Notes under the pieces: model-generated | Database searches by the model: none | The model's input: the letters and a program-made list of their open reading frames with translations, nothing else | Told to the model about the DNA's origin: nothing | Assembly: GCA_021199355.1 (NCBI GenBank) | Contig: JAJQIF010000009.1 | Span: 487,792-551,791 of the forward strand | Length of the DNA stretch: 64,000 nt | Direction: 5' to 3' | From: Oscillospiraceae bacterium | GTDB taxonomy: Bacteria; Bacillota; Clostridia; Oscillospirales; Ruminococcaceae | Position numbers and translations under genes: made by a program | In this document: positions 41,431-52,544 of the stretch, one piece after another | Layout of the letters: every line of letters begins with the position of its first letter | Position numbering within the stretch: the first letter of the stretch is position 1

Positions 41431-42600
41431 TTATTTCGCGAATATCGGGCTCTCTATGCCGATATCTCCCTTCAAAGTATAGGTACAAGTAAGAACAACC
41501 GAACTGTCGGTTTTCTCAACCGCTACGTCCTTATTCATAATCTCATAATCTCCTATCAGATTCTCTTCGTAATTTTCAAGCTTTTCATAAACGATTTCTT
41601 CCGCCTCGTCCAATGTGTAGATATTCAGCTTATATATCTGCTCGGTATATTCGGTTGTAGTGATTCCAATAGGCAGTTCAATTCCGAAAAGGTTAAAATT
41701 AGCTCTATATGTATCCGTGATATAAGAACCACTGAGCACATTTAAGTTCGGAATAAGTATATCAATATCAAATATGCTTAGACTTTTAGCGTAGTAAGTC
41801 TCACCATCGACCACTTTTCTGTCGTAAATGCTCTGCTCAAACGTGACAATTCTTTCAAAAACAGCGGTGATGTTTGCAATAGAATGATAGTAATAAGTCC
41901 TGCCGCTTCCCCTTTCAACATATCCGCTTACAAGCAAATCTCCTTTCGCAACAGCATCACCTATCAATATCTCAAGATGCCCGACAAGAACATTGATATC
42001 CACTATCTGTGCATCCTCGGTGGCGATTATATTGCATGGAATCCTGCCTTCGTCGGTCTTTACCTTCTCGACAACTGTCCTCAGATTTACCGTAACAACG
42101 GAACCGCTGTTGCCGATAGACACCCAAGATATATCGTCGTCAATCTCAAAAAGTCTTGTTTGAAGCTTAAGAAAGTTGAGATTCGGGATAAATGCACCCG
42201 CCTTTAGTCCTTCTTCTTCGAGAATTCCTCTTACTTCATAAATGATGCTTTCGTCATCGGTTCCGACAATTCTGATGCTGAAAACAATATTAGACAGGTA
42301 AAAAGAAAGAAGGATAGAAACAAGAATACCGACAGCAAAGCCGTATCTCTTCCGATATTTACGGAGATGAAAATAGACACCCTTGCGAGAAGTAATCTCC
42401 AGAACACAGTTGTTTTGATATGAAATATCTTCAAGCTTCTTTTCATAATAAAACGGAAGTGTAGCATAAACCGTATCGCCTTTAGTGTCAAGTGAAATCA
42501 CTTTGCATTCTTTTCTCAAGCGATTTATGACAGTTCCCATATCAAAGCCATCAACTCTGACAGTAATAATTCCAATCAAGCGCATAAAAAGCAGACTCAT
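41431..42600 (-). CDS. yqfD: Sporulation protein YqfD
   Basis: 389-aa membrane protein of the YqfD family, needed for efficient sporulation in Bacillus. A cytoplasmic N-terminal domain (MRLIGIITVRVDGFDMGTVI) is followed by one helix near 90-110 (GFAVGILVSILLSFYLSNIVF) and a large extracytoplasmic domain (IRIVGTDDESIIYEVRGILEEEG onward), ending in SPIFAK. It overlaps yqfC by 4 nt. In Bacillus yqfCD are sigma-E genes upstream of phoH, as here. Confidence 0.92.
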   Translation of the reverse strand: MSLLFMRLIGIITVRVDGFDMGTVINRLRKECKVISLDTKGDTVYATLPFYYEKKLEDISYQNNCVLEITSRKGVYFHLRKYRKRYGFAVGILVSILLSFYLSNIVFSIRIVGTDDESIIYEVRGILEEEGLKAGAFIPNLNFLKLQTRLFEIDDDISWVSIGNSGSVVTVNLRTVVEKVKTDEGRIPCNIIATEDAQIVDINVLVGHLEILIGDAVAKGDLLVSGYVERGSGRTYYYHSIANITAVFERIVTFEQSIYDRKVVDGETYYAKSLSIFDIDILIPNLNVLSGSYITDTYRANFNLFGIELPIGITTTEYTEQIYKLNIYTLDEAEEIVYEKLENYEENLIGDYEIMNKDVAVEKTDSSVVLTCTYTLKGDIGIESPIFAK

Positions 42601-42878
42601 AGTATCTTCGCACCGCCTTTTGAGATTTCTACGGATGTAATTTTACCGGTAAGCGTAACCGAACGGTCGGTATATGCGGATATTTTCAGATTCTCTCCCC
42701 AGACAACCACTTCATTTGCCCCGGCTTTAACTTTTACCATGATTTCGTTGCACTCTAAAACATCGGAAACATTTTCAATCAAAGCCTCATCATTGCCCGA
42801 CACCGTGACATATGATTCGTAATAAGCATATTTTCTAGCCCGATTTTTAAGCTCAGGCAGTATGGATTTAATATTCAA
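42597..42878 (-). CDS. yqfC: Sporulation protein YqfC
   Basis: About 93-aa protein with ESYVTVSGNDEALIENVSDVL and VWGENLKISAYTDRSVTLTGKI, the YqfC pattern. The TTG at 42878 is preferred over the TTG at 42896, because AAGGGAGTGAT lies between them at the right spacing. It is divergent from the ylbJ-like gene with only about 75 nt between starts. Confidence 0.9.
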   Translation of the reverse strand: MNIKSILPELKNRARKYAYYESYVTVSGNDEALIENVSDVLECNEIMVKVKAGANEVVVWGENLKISAYTDRSVTLTGKITSVEISKGGAKIL

Positions 42879-42898
42879 TAGAATCACTCCCTTCAATT

Positions 42899-42925
42899 AT
42901 ACTGCTGAAAATCCAAGCATAGAAT
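42899..42925 (+). promoter_or_regulatory. Sigma-E-like promoter for the ylbJ-like gene
   Basis: ATA (42899-42901), 16 nt, CATAGAAT (42918-42925), identical in layout and -10 sequence to the element upstream of spoIIIAA. The gene it serves is a sporulation gene, which supports the call. Confidence 0.6.
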
Positions 42926-42952
42926 TGTAAAAACCGAAAAGAAGGTCAAGCC

Positions 42953-43945
42953 ATGAAAAATGTTTTGAACGGGCTGTTTGTAGTGTTGGTAATTGCGGTT
43001 CTCGTGTTATCATTGGTACATATTGATGAAGTAAAAGACGGCATCATCACATCTATGGAGAACTGTGTTATAAACATAGTGCCTTCGCTCTTCCTCAACA
43101 GCGTTCTTTCAGGTGTATTGATAAAGTGCTCGGGAGCATTTAAGCCAAAGAAAATTTCATATGCAAATTACGGGATATTTCTTGCTTTTCTCCTCGGAAA
43201 TATTTGCGGATATCCGATAGGTGCAAAGATACTCAGTGACATTGTAAAGGAAAATGCAATTACATCAGAACATGCAGAAATTGCAATCTGCTTTTCATTT
43301 GCTTCCGGTCCGGCATATATTTTGGGAATAGTCAGTACAGCCTTATTTCATAGCAAGCTTTTAGGCTTCACAGCGTTTATTTCGATATTTTTATCAAATA
43401 TGCTTTTATATATGATTTGTACAGTCAAATTTAAATTCAAATCGAATGTTAATATCATCTGTAAAGGCATTTCACTTACAGACACTGTAATGGAATCTAT
43501 AGGTTCTTCTGCCAATTCTATGATTTCGATATGTTCGGCAATAGTGTTCTTTTCAGCACTTCTCTCACTCTTGCCGTCACTGAATCCCGTTATATCCGCA
43601 ATTTTTGAGATATCAAATATTATTTCACTTCAAGGAAACGGAATTCTATTCTTTGTATTGACTACATTACTTTTGTCATTCGGCGGATTATGTGTGCACA
43701 TGCAAATTATATGTCTTTCATGCGGAAGCTATAGCTTCAAGTGGTTTTATATCACCAGACCGATCCAGTTATTATTAACCGCTCTATTCTCCTCTCTCGG
43801 CTATCTTATCGTGCAGAACCATATAAGCCTCGAAACCGGTGCAACCAACAGCATTGAATTCTCGAGTACGGGAAGCATTATTCCGTTTGTATGCGTTTCC
43901 GGAATGGTTTTAATCGCTCTGACATATAGAAAAAGCGACCGCTGA
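42953..43945 (+). CDS. YlbJ/SpoVV-like sporulation membrane protein
   Basis: 330-aa polytopic membrane protein with about eight helices. LGNICGYPIGAKIL and FGGLCVHMQIICLS match conserved blocks of the YlbJ (SpoVV) group, whose Bacillus member moves dipicolinic acid across the outer forespore membrane. It is the only plus-strand gene between 34.3 and 64 kb and lies beside yqfCD. A candidate sigma-E promoter and GAAGG ribosome binding site precede it. Alternative: another member of the nucleoside-recognition-domain transporter family. Confidence 0.8.
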   Translation: MKNVLNGLFVVLVIAVLVLSLVHIDEVKDGIITSMENCVINIVPSLFLNSVLSGVLIKCSGAFKPKKISYANYGIFLAFLLGNICGYPIGAKILSDIVKENAITSEHAEIAICFSFASGPAYILGIVSTALFHSKLLGFTAFISIFLSNMLLYMICTVKFKFKSNVNIICKGISLTDTVMESIGSSANSMISICSAIVFFSALLSLLPSLNPVISAIFEISNIISLQGNGILFFVLTTLLLSFGGLCVHMQIICLSCGSYSFKWFYITRPIQLLLTALFSSLGYLIVQNHISLETGATNSIEFSSTGSIIPFVCVSGMVLIALTYRKSDR

Positions 43946-43958
43946 AACAGCAGTCGCT
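43934..43958. terminator. Bidirectional terminator between ylbJ-like gene and gatB
   Basis: AGCGACcGCTG / CAGCaGTCGCT stem (10 pairs, one mismatch, AAA loop) overlaps the ylbJ-like stop codon. On the minus strand it is followed by TTTTTCT, on the plus strand by CTTTAGTCTTTATAATTT. Confidence 0.85.
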
Positions 43959-43978
43959 CTTTAGTCTTTATAATTTGA

Positions 43979-45412
43979 TTATTCTTCAAGAAGCTTCAGA
44001 ACAAGTTCCTTCATGACAGCGGGATTTGCCTTGCCTTTGGAAGCCTTCATGCACTGACCTACAAGGTAGCCGAGAGCGTTCGTCTTGCCGCTCTTGTAAT
44101 CTGATACCGACTTTTCGTTCTGGAAAACAACCTCAGCGGCAATCTTCTCAAGAGACGAAACATCCGATATCTGCGACAGAGAATTCTTCTCGATGAACTC
44201 ATCAATATCGGCATCGTCACTCATAACGGCGTCGAAGACTTTCTTTCCTGCGGCAGTGGAAATCTTACCGGAGTCGATATAGTTGACAATCTTTGCAAGC
44301 TTTTCGGGAGTAAGATTCGTCTCGTGAATGTCAGTTCCATCGTTCATAAGCTTAGAAATCTCTCCAAGAATCCAGTTTGAAAGGAGCTTGCCCGACTTGC
44401 AATCGGCTTCGAGCGTCTTATCAAACAGCTCAGCTTTTTCGGGAACGTCGACAATCATTGCGGCATCGTTATATGAAAGCCCACAGGTGTCAATGTATCT
44501 CATTATTCTGGCGTTAGGAAGCTCGGGGAGAGTATCTTTCAGATACTGCACCTTCTCCTCGGAAACTACTATTGTTCCGAGGTCAGGCTCGGGGAAATAT
44601 CTGTAATCCTGAGCATCCTCTTTTGAGCGCATCGAAACGCTTTCGCCCTTGGCGTCGTCCCATCTCCTTGTTTTCTGAGTTATCGTACCACCGGCTTCAA
44701 GCACTTCGATCTGGCGGTTGGCTTCGTAATCTATGCCATGAACGACCGCTGAAAAGCTGTTGACGTTCTTCATTTCGCATCTCGTGCCGAGAGGTTCACC
44801 TGGCTTGTGAACAGAAACGTTGACATCGCATCTTATTGAGCCCTCCTGCATCTTGCAGTCGGAAATGTCAATATATCTGAGGATCGAACGGATAGTTTCG
44901 AGATATGCCTTAGCTTCGTCCGAGCTTCTCATATCCGGTCTTGAAACAATCTCAATAAGCGGAACTCCGCAACGGTTGAAGTCTACGAGAGAACCGTCAA
45001 ACTTATCAGAGTGAAGAAGCTTTCCTGCATCCTCCTCGATGTGAATACGCTCAACACCGATTCTCTTTGTCTCACCGTCAACAATAATATCTAAGTAACC
45101 ATCATGGCACAGCGGAATATCAGCCTGCGAAATCTGATAGGACTTCGGAAGGTCGGGATAAAAATAGTTCTTTCTGTCCTGCTTGCAGATCCTGTTAATC
45201 CCACAGTTAAGAGCATGACCCATCTTTATAGCATATTCTACGACCTTTTCGTTGAGAGTAGGGAGAGTTCCGGGCATTCCGAGGCAAATTGGGCAAACCT
45301 GAGTATTTACCTCGAGCCCGAAGGAGTTTTTGCAGTTGCAGTAAATCTTAGTTGCGGTGTTGAGCTCAGCATGAACCTCCAGACCGACAACAACTTCATA
45401 GCCTCTTATCAT
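43979..45412 (-). CDS. gatB: Aspartyl/glutamyl-tRNA amidotransferase subunit B
   Basis: 477-aa tRNA-binding kinase/transamidase subunit of GatCAB, which converts Glu-tRNA(Gln) and Asp-tRNA(Asn) to the amide forms. It starts [21 protein letters not shown], with [12 protein letters not shown] and [17 protein letters not shown]; the C-terminal YqeY-like tail domain ends [12 protein letters not shown]. It overlaps gatA by 4 nt and is last in its run before the terminator. Confidence 0.97.
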   Translation of the reverse strand: MIRGYEVVVGLEVHAELNTATKIYCNCKNSFGLEVNTQVCPICLGMPGTLPTLNEKVVEYAIKMGHALNCGINRICKQDRKNYFYPDLPKSYQISQADIPLCHDGYLDIIVDGETKRIGVERIHIEEDAGKLLHSDKFDGSLVDFNRCGVPLIEIVSRPDMRSSDEAKAYLETIRSILRYIDISDCKMQEGSIRCDVNVSVHKPGEPLGTRCEMKNVNSFSAVVHGIDYEANRQIEVLEAGGTITQKTRRWDDAKGESVSMRSKEDAQDYRYFPEPDLGTIVVSEEKVQYLKDTLPELPNARIMRYIDTCGLSYNDAAMIVDVPEKAELFDKTLEADCKSGKLLSNWILGEISKLMNDGTDIHETNLTPEKLAKIVNYIDSGKISTAAGKKVFDAVMSDDADIDEFIEKNSLSQISDVSSLEKIAAEVVFQNEKSVSDYKSGKTNALGYLVGQCMKASKGKANPAVMKELVLKLLEE

Positions 45413-46887
45413 AGCTCTACCCCCTTACTCGCAATTACAGGCGCTCTGAAACCGCCAAAACCGCACTCATGAGCATACGCCACATTAAGAATTGTTTTCT
45501 CGTCAAAGCTTCTGCCGATTATCTGCATACCATAGGGCAAACCGGTTTCGGAATAGCCGCAAGGCACGCTGACTGCGGGAAGACCGGCGATATTAACGGT
45601 AACGGTGCAGATATCTGCCGAATACATCGCAAGCGGGTCATCCATCTTGTCACCAAATTTGAAGGCTTCAAACGGAGACGTGGGAGTAATAATCACGTCT
45701 ACATCGTTAAACGCGCTGTCAAATTCAGAGCGAATTCTCTTCTGCAAGAGCTTTGCCTTTTTGTAATAGGCATCATAGTACCCTGAACTGAGTACAAAGG
45801 TACCGAGTATTATTCTTCTCTTGACTTCTCTTCCGAAGCCTTCGCTTCTCGTTCTCTCATACATATCCATGAGGTTTTCGGGATTTTCGCAACGATAGCC
45901 GTACTTTACGCCGTCAAATCTTGCAAGATTTGATGAAGCCTCGGCACAGGCAATTATATAATAAGCGGAAAGGGCATAGTCAGTGGACGGAAGAGAAATC
46001 TCTTTAACAGTTGCTCCCCTGCTCTCAAGAGCCTTGACAGAGCTCATAACAGCCTCTTTTACTTCCGGCTTGATACCGTCGCCGAAGTATTCCTTCGGAA
46101 TGCCTATCTTAAGTCCACGGACATCACCGTCAAGGGTTCCGCTTATGGGAGCATAATCTCTTCTTGCACTGGTGGCATCCATAGAATCATGCCCGCAAAT
46201 GACATCAAAAAGCATTGCCGAGTCCTTGACACTTCTTGTGATAGGACCAATCTGGTCCAAAGATGATGCAAAGGCAACCAAGCCATATCTCGAAACACTG
46301 CCGTATGTAGGCTTGAGCCCGACAACACCGCATAAAGAAGACGGCTGACGGATTGAACCGCCGGTATCCGAGCCGAGAGCCATGACAGCCTCCATAGAAG
46401 CTACAGCCGCCGCAGATCCGCCGGAAGAACCACCGGGAACACAAGAAGTATCAAACGGATTCTTGGTGGGCTGGAAGTAGGACGTTTCGGTAGATGAACC
46501 CATTGCGAACTCATCCATATTTAGCTTACCGGTTATGATTACGCCGGCATTTTTAAGCTTAGTGATAACTGTCGCATCAAAAACGGGAGTATAATTCTCG
46601 AGCATTCTTGAGGCACAAGTCGTCCTGATGCCTGTTGTCGAGATATTGTCTTTGATTCCTATCGGGATTCCCGCAAGAGGAGATAACTCCTCACCGGATG
46701 CTCTTCTTTCGTCTGTTTTCTCAGCCTCTGCAAGTGCCGACTCACGATTTAGCGTCAGATATGCGCCGATAGCAGGCTCGGTCTTTTCGATTCTGTCAAA
46801 CACAGATTCAGTGAGCTCCTTGGATGATATCTCACCTTTACCGAGCATTTCGCTCAGTTCGCACGCTTTATATTCATAAAGTTCCAA
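45409..46887 (-). CDS. gatA: Aspartyl/glutamyl-tRNA amidotransferase subunit A
   Basis: 492-aa amidase-signature glutaminase subunit of GatCAB. The catalytic Ser-cisSer-Lys triad is visible in [22 protein letters not shown] and [16 protein letters not shown]. Length is typical. It lies between gatC (12-nt gap) and gatB (4-nt overlap). Confidence 0.97.
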   Translation of the reverse strand: MELYEYKACELSEMLGKGEISSKELTESVFDRIEKTEPAIGAYLTLNRESALAEAEKTDERRASGEELSPLAGIPIGIKDNISTTGIRTTCASRMLENYTPVFDATVITKLKNAGVIITGKLNMDEFAMGSSTETSYFQPTKNPFDTSCVPGGSSGGSAAAVASMEAVMALGSDTGGSIRQPSSLCGVVGLKPTYGSVSRYGLVAFASSLDQIGPITRSVKDSAMLFDVICGHDSMDATSARRDYAPISGTLDGDVRGLKIGIPKEYFGDGIKPEVKEAVMSSVKALESRGATVKEISLPSTDYALSAYYIIACAEASSNLARFDGVKYGYRCENPENLMDMYERTRSEGFGREVKRRIILGTFVLSSGYYDAYYKKAKLLQKRIRSEFDSAFNDVDVIITPTSPFEAFKFGDKMDDPLAMYSADICTVTVNIAGLPAVSVPCGYSETGLPYGMQIIGRSFDEKTILNVAYAHECGFGGFRAPVIASKGVEL

Positions 46888-46899
46888 ATTTCTTCCTCC

Positions 46900-47181
46900 C
46901 TACTCAACAGTCTTCGGCACGACTACACAGCCGGCAACGACCTTTGGAGCATTCTTAAGAATTTCATCACGGGAAAGCTTGCTGTCAGAAAGCTTGTCCT
47001 CTCTTAATTCCATAACGTTACTCTCGTCGACCAATAGCTCGTCGTCAATCTCAGGCATAGCCTCGACCATCTTGATGATGTTGTTCATTTCCTCTGAATA
47101 TCTTGGAAGCTCATCATCGGAAATCCTGATTCTTGCAAGCTTCGCAACGTGCTTGATATCTATATTCGGATTATTTGCCAT
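46900..47181 (-). CDS. gatC: Aspartyl/glutamyl-tRNA amidotransferase subunit C
   Basis: 93-aa small subunit that wraps around GatA and GatB. IDIKHVAKLARIRISDDEL and EEMNNIIKMVEAM follow the family pattern. First of gatCAB; 36 nt downstream of ligA. Confidence 0.95.
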   Translation of the reverse strand: MANNPNIDIKHVAKLARIRISDDELPRYSEEMNNIIKMVEAMPEIDDELLVDESNVMELREDKLSDSKLSRDEILKNAPKVVAGCVVVPKTVE

Positions 47182-47217
47182 TTCGTCCGCCTTTCTTTCA
47201 TCTTTAGTATGTCTTCG

Positions 47218-49212
<1,995 letters not shown>

Positions 49213-49851
49213 TTATCCAATATCGGCATATCCTGACGGAATGTCACCGACAATTATTGTCTGTGCTATTACAAAATCCTGTGTGAGAGTAAAGCTTGCC
49301 CTTCTCGGAGGAAGATACGCCTCAGTCTCAACAGTGATTCTTATTATAATGCGATGCAAAACGGTATTTATACCTTCGCTCTCGAATGATGAAATCACTT
49401 CGATAACCGGCACCGATGACTGCATTATCCGAAGCCTCAGGCTCAGTCCCCTTCCGCTTAAATAAGCATTTCCGGTTAAGCTACCTATTGGGACTTTAAT
49501 CTTTGAGGTTCTGAGCTTCTCAAGACCCGAAACCAAGCTATTGCTCAATGAGAGCTTGATTCTGTTTATCTCCGCTGAATCATATTCGACAGCCGTCACA
49601 AATCCGGAATCGCTGAAAGTAAGCCTGACCAAATCGGAATAGCCGATGTCTTCGTTTTCAAAAAGCTCAATGACCGCTTCGTCAACTGCCTTTGCAACCG
49701 ACATTTTTCCATACGACTCCGCCATGTTCATGATAACAGGCTTCAGTGCGGCATTTATAAACAACAGGACAACTACAGCAATCAGAATCAGCATTACTGC
49801 CATTCCCGTATTGCCGCTATCTTTCTTAATTCTGTGCCTGCGTCTCTGCAA
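49213..49851 (-). CDS. yunB: Sporulation protein YunB
   Basis: 212-aa membrane-anchored protein: basic N-terminus, one helix (MAVMLILIAVVVLLFINAAL, about 17-36) and an extracytoplasmic domain with KVPIGSLTGNAYLSGRGLSL, characteristic of YunB. Needed for efficient sporulation in Bacillus (sigma-E regulon). It starts at a TTG (49851) with GGGAGG about 9 nt upstream. Its location between a transketolase gene and ligA suggests its own promoter, since its expression should be developmental. Confidence 0.9.
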   Translation of the reverse strand: MQRRRHRIKKDSGNTGMAVMLILIAVVVLLFINAALKPVIMNMAESYGKMSVAKAVDEAVIELFENEDIGYSDLVRLTFSDSGFVTAVEYDSAEINRIKLSLSNSLVSGLEKLRTSKIKVPIGSLTGNAYLSGRGLSLRLRIMQSSVPVIEVISSFESEGINTVLHRIIIRITVETEAYLPPRRASFTLTQDFVIAQTIIVGDIPSGYADIG

Positions 49852-49861
49852 AATATCGCCT

Positions 49862-49898
49862 CCCGTCCCGATAAGACATACTATGCTTTCGGAACGGG
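49862..49898 (-). terminator. Hairpin between transketolase and yunB, abutting the yunB ribosome binding site
   Basis: CCCGTCCCGA/TCGGAACGGG pairs over 10 positions with one mismatch around a 17-nt loop. On the minus strand the 3' arm runs into GGGAGG of yunB. The loop contains CATAGTAT (49885-49878), a sigma-E-like -10, though no matching -35 is present. The T-tail is weak. Confidence 0.5.
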
Positions 49899-49919
49899 AA
49901 ACTGAATATTTCTTGAAAA

Positions 49920-50867
49920 TTATTTGCTTCTCATAGCTTCCTTTACGGTAGCTACAATATTCTCGGAGCAGAGTCCGAATTCCTTGAGAAGCTGAACTGC
50001 GGGACCTGAGTAGCCGAATACATCGTTTACGCCAATCTTTACGACCTTGGTCGGGCAGTTAGCGGAAAGTGTATCGCATACAGCAGAGCCAAGACCGCCG
50101 ATAATGCTGTGCTCTTCGGCAGTGACAACGAGTCCTGTCTCACGGGCCGCCTTGACGATGATTTCCTCATCCAAGGGCTTGATGGTGTGGATGTTGATTA
50201 CTCTTGCGCTGATGCCGTCGTTCTTGAGCTGTTCTGCGGCGACGAGAGCCTCATACACAAGAAGTCCGGTTGCAACGATAGTTACATCGGTTCCTTCTGT
50301 GAGCTGAACGCCCTTGCCAAGCTCAAACTTGTAGGTTTCCTTATCATTGAAGACGGGAGTCGCAAGTCTTCCGAAACGCATATAAACCGGTCCGACATAC
50401 TGGATAGCCGCCTCGATAGCCGCTCTTGCCTCTACATCGTCAGCGGGATTGATGACGGTCATACCGGGGATTGTGCGCATAAGAGCTATGTCCTCGTTGC
50501 ACTGATGTGTAGCACCGTCTTCACCTACAGAAATGCCGGCATGAGTGGCACCAATCTTGACGTTAAGATGCGGATAACCGATAGAGTTTCTTACAATCTC
50601 GTAAGCTCTTCCGGCGGCGAACATTGCGAACGATGAAGCGAAAGGAATCTTTCCTGTCGCGGCAAGACCTGCGGCAACGCCCATCATGTTTGCTTCCTGA
50701 ATTCCGCAATCAATGTGCCTGTCAGGGAACTTCTTCTTGAATATACCTGTCTTGGTTGCGGCGGCGAGGTCGGCATCCAAAACGTAGAGATTTTCGTACT
50801 TATCGCCGAGTTCAGCCAAGGTTTCGCCATAGCTCTCTCGGGTAGCTTTTTTTATAAGTTCGGCCAT
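49920..50867 (-). CDS. tktB: Transketolase, C-terminal subunit
   Basis: 315-aa pyrimidine-binding and C-terminal domains of a split transketolase. It has the conserved Glu region FPDRHIDCGIQEANMMGVAAGLA and SVGEDGATHQCNEDIALMR. It pairs with the N-terminal subunit encoded 3 nt upstream. The two-chain form is common in clostridia and archaea and works in the non-oxidative pentose phosphate pathway. The tktB symbol is used only as a label for the C-terminal half. Confidence 0.93.
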   Translation of the reverse strand: MAELIKKATRESYGETLAELGDKYENLYVLDADLAAATKTGIFKKKFPDRHIDCGIQEANMMGVAAGLAATGKIPFASSFAMFAAGRAYEIVRNSIGYPHLNVKIGATHAGISVGEDGATHQCNEDIALMRTIPGMTVINPADDVEARAAIEAAIQYVGPVYMRFGRLATPVFNDKETYKFELGKGVQLTEGTDVTIVATGLLVYEALVAAEQLKNDGISARVINIHTIKPLDEEIIVKAARETGLVVTAEEHSIIGGLGSAVCDTLSANCPTKVVKIGVNDVFGYSGPAVQLLKEFGLCSENIVATVKEAMRSK

Positions 50868-50870
50868 TTC

Positions 50871-51719
50871 TTATTCCTCCGTTTCCAATTCAGCAAGCTG
50901 AGCCTGAAGCTCACTCATAGCCTGTTCATACTGTTCCTTGTTCGGTGCGGTTCCGTGCCATGAAACCTGATTCTCCATGAACGAAACGCCCTTACCCTTG
51001 ACGCTGGACATAACTATCATCACAGGCTGATTGACAACCGTCTCGGCTTCCTTGAATGCAGCATCCATACTGTCGAAATCGTGAGCATCCATAGCGATTA
51101 CATGCCAACCGAATGCGGAGAACTTATCGGTAATAGGATAAGGAGAGCAAACGTCGGAAATCTTGCCGTCAATCTGCAAGCCATTGTTATCAACGATAGC
51201 AACAAGATTGTCAAGCTTCTGCTGAGCTGCGAACATAGCAGCTTCCCAGACCTGTCCTTCTTCGATTTCGCCGTCGCCCAGAACACAGTATACATGATAA
51301 GTATCGTTTGTGAGCTTTGCGGAAAGAGCCATGCCGCAAGCGGCGGATATTCCCTGACCAAGAGAACCGGAGGACATATCAACACCCGGAATATGCTTCA
51401 TGTCGGGATGACCCTGAAGCATTGAACCGATGTGTCTTAAGCTCTTGAGCTCCTCAACGTCAAAATATCCTCTGTTAGCCAAGGTTGAGTAAAGAGCGGG
51501 AGCAGTGTGTCCCTTGGAAAGGACAAAGCGATCTCTGTCGGGAAGATCCGGCTTGTCGGGATATACATTCATCTTTGCGAAATAAAGATAAGTAAGAAGG
51601 TCAGCAATAGATAAAGAGCCCCCCGGGTGACCGCTCTTGGCGTTGTAAACACCCTCGATTATGCCCATTCTAACTTTGCATGCAGTTATACTGAGCTGTT
51701 TCTTTAGTAATTCGTCCAT
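50871..51719 (-). CDS. tktA: Transketolase, N-terminal subunit
   Basis: 282-aa TPP diphosphate-binding half of the split transketolase. SGHPGGSLSIADLLTYLYF, VLSKGHTAPALY and the TPP motif LGDGEIEEGQVWEAAMFAAQ through AIVDNNGLQIDG are intact. With the downstream subunit the sum, about 597 aa, is close to a fused transketolase. It follows the HAD gene by 15 nt. Confidence 0.93.
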   Translation of the reverse strand: MDELLKKQLSITACKVRMGIIEGVYNAKSGHPGGSLSIADLLTYLYFAKMNVYPDKPDLPDRDRFVLSKGHTAPALYSTLANRGYFDVEELKSLRHIGSMLQGHPDMKHIPGVDMSSGSLGQGISAACGMALSAKLTNDTYHVYCVLGDGEIEEGQVWEAAMFAAQQKLDNLVAIVDNNGLQIDGKISDVCSPYPITDKFSAFGWHVIAMDAHDFDSMDAAFKEAETVVNQPVMIVMSSVKGKGVSFMENQVSWHGTAPNKEQYEQAMSELQAQLAELETEE

Positions 51720-51734
51720 AGAAAAACCTCCAAA

Positions 51735-52544
51735 TTATAATGTTGCCAATATAGCGAGTGCTTCCGCCATAGTATCCTCGGAGCAGGTGGATTTCAAGAC
51801 GTAATCCGCCGCTTCCTTCACAGCAGGCTGTGAATCTGATGGGCAAAAGCTTATATCAGATGCTTTGAGCATCTCAATATCATTGTCATAATCTCCTGCG
51901 GAGATAATTAATTTATTGTCAAGCGATATTGCTTGACACATTTCCTTAAGAGCACTTCCCTTTGACACATTCTCAGGCAGTAGCTCCAGAAAATAGGGAC
52001 AGCTTCTTACAAATCTTACTCCCATGCCGTCAAACTTACAGACGTACTTCATGAGCTTGTCAATGACCTCAACACTGTCAGCAAACAAAAGCTTGCACCA
52101 AGGCTCGGTAACTTCGTCGCCCGATGCCTTCTTTATATAACTGACCTGAAGAATCTCATGATGCCACTTTTCAGCATCGTTGAGATTAAGATAGTACTGT
52201 CCCTCGAAAGTGAATATTTCAGGAGCGATGCCGGGAAATGTCGAAAATATGTCCTTGAGAATATCTCTTGCACAATCGGGCAGATATGTAGAAGAAAGAA
52301 TCTTATCTTGATGATAATCATAAACAATGCAACCATTGTAAAGTATCAACGGAAGGTCAATATCCAGAATGCTCAGATACTTTCTCATTGTGTGGATGGG
52401 TCTGCCGGTTGCGACTCCAAAAAGCCCTCCGGAATTTCTGTAATCGGAAATAGCTCTTAAGTTCCCTTCCGACACTGTTTTATCAGGCGCCAGAAGAGTC
52501 CCATCCATATCCGTTACGAAAATAGTCTTGTCAAGTTCTATCAT
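51735..52544 (-). CDS. HAD superfamily hydrolase, Cof type
   Basis: 269-aa haloacid dehalogenase-like phosphatase with a C2B cap. Motif I FVTDMDGTLLAPD, motif II VATGRPIHT, motif III Lys near SKGSALKEM, motif IV ISAGDYDNDIEML are all present. The substrate, probably a sugar phosphate or flavin nucleotide, cannot be stated. It overlaps rluD by 4 nt. Confidence 0.92.
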   Translation of the reverse strand: MIELDKTIFVTDMDGTLLAPDKTVSEGNLRAISDYRNSGGLFGVATGRPIHTMRKYLSILDIDLPLILYNGCIVYDYHQDKILSSTYLPDCARDILKDIFSTFPGIAPEIFTFEGQYYLNLNDAEKWHHEILQVSYIKKASGDEVTEPWCKLLFADSVEVIDKLMKYVCKFDGMGVRFVRSCPYFLELLPENVSKGSALKEMCQAISLDNKLIISAGDYDNDIEMLKASDISFCPSDSQPAVKEAADYVLKSTCSEDTMAEALAILATL

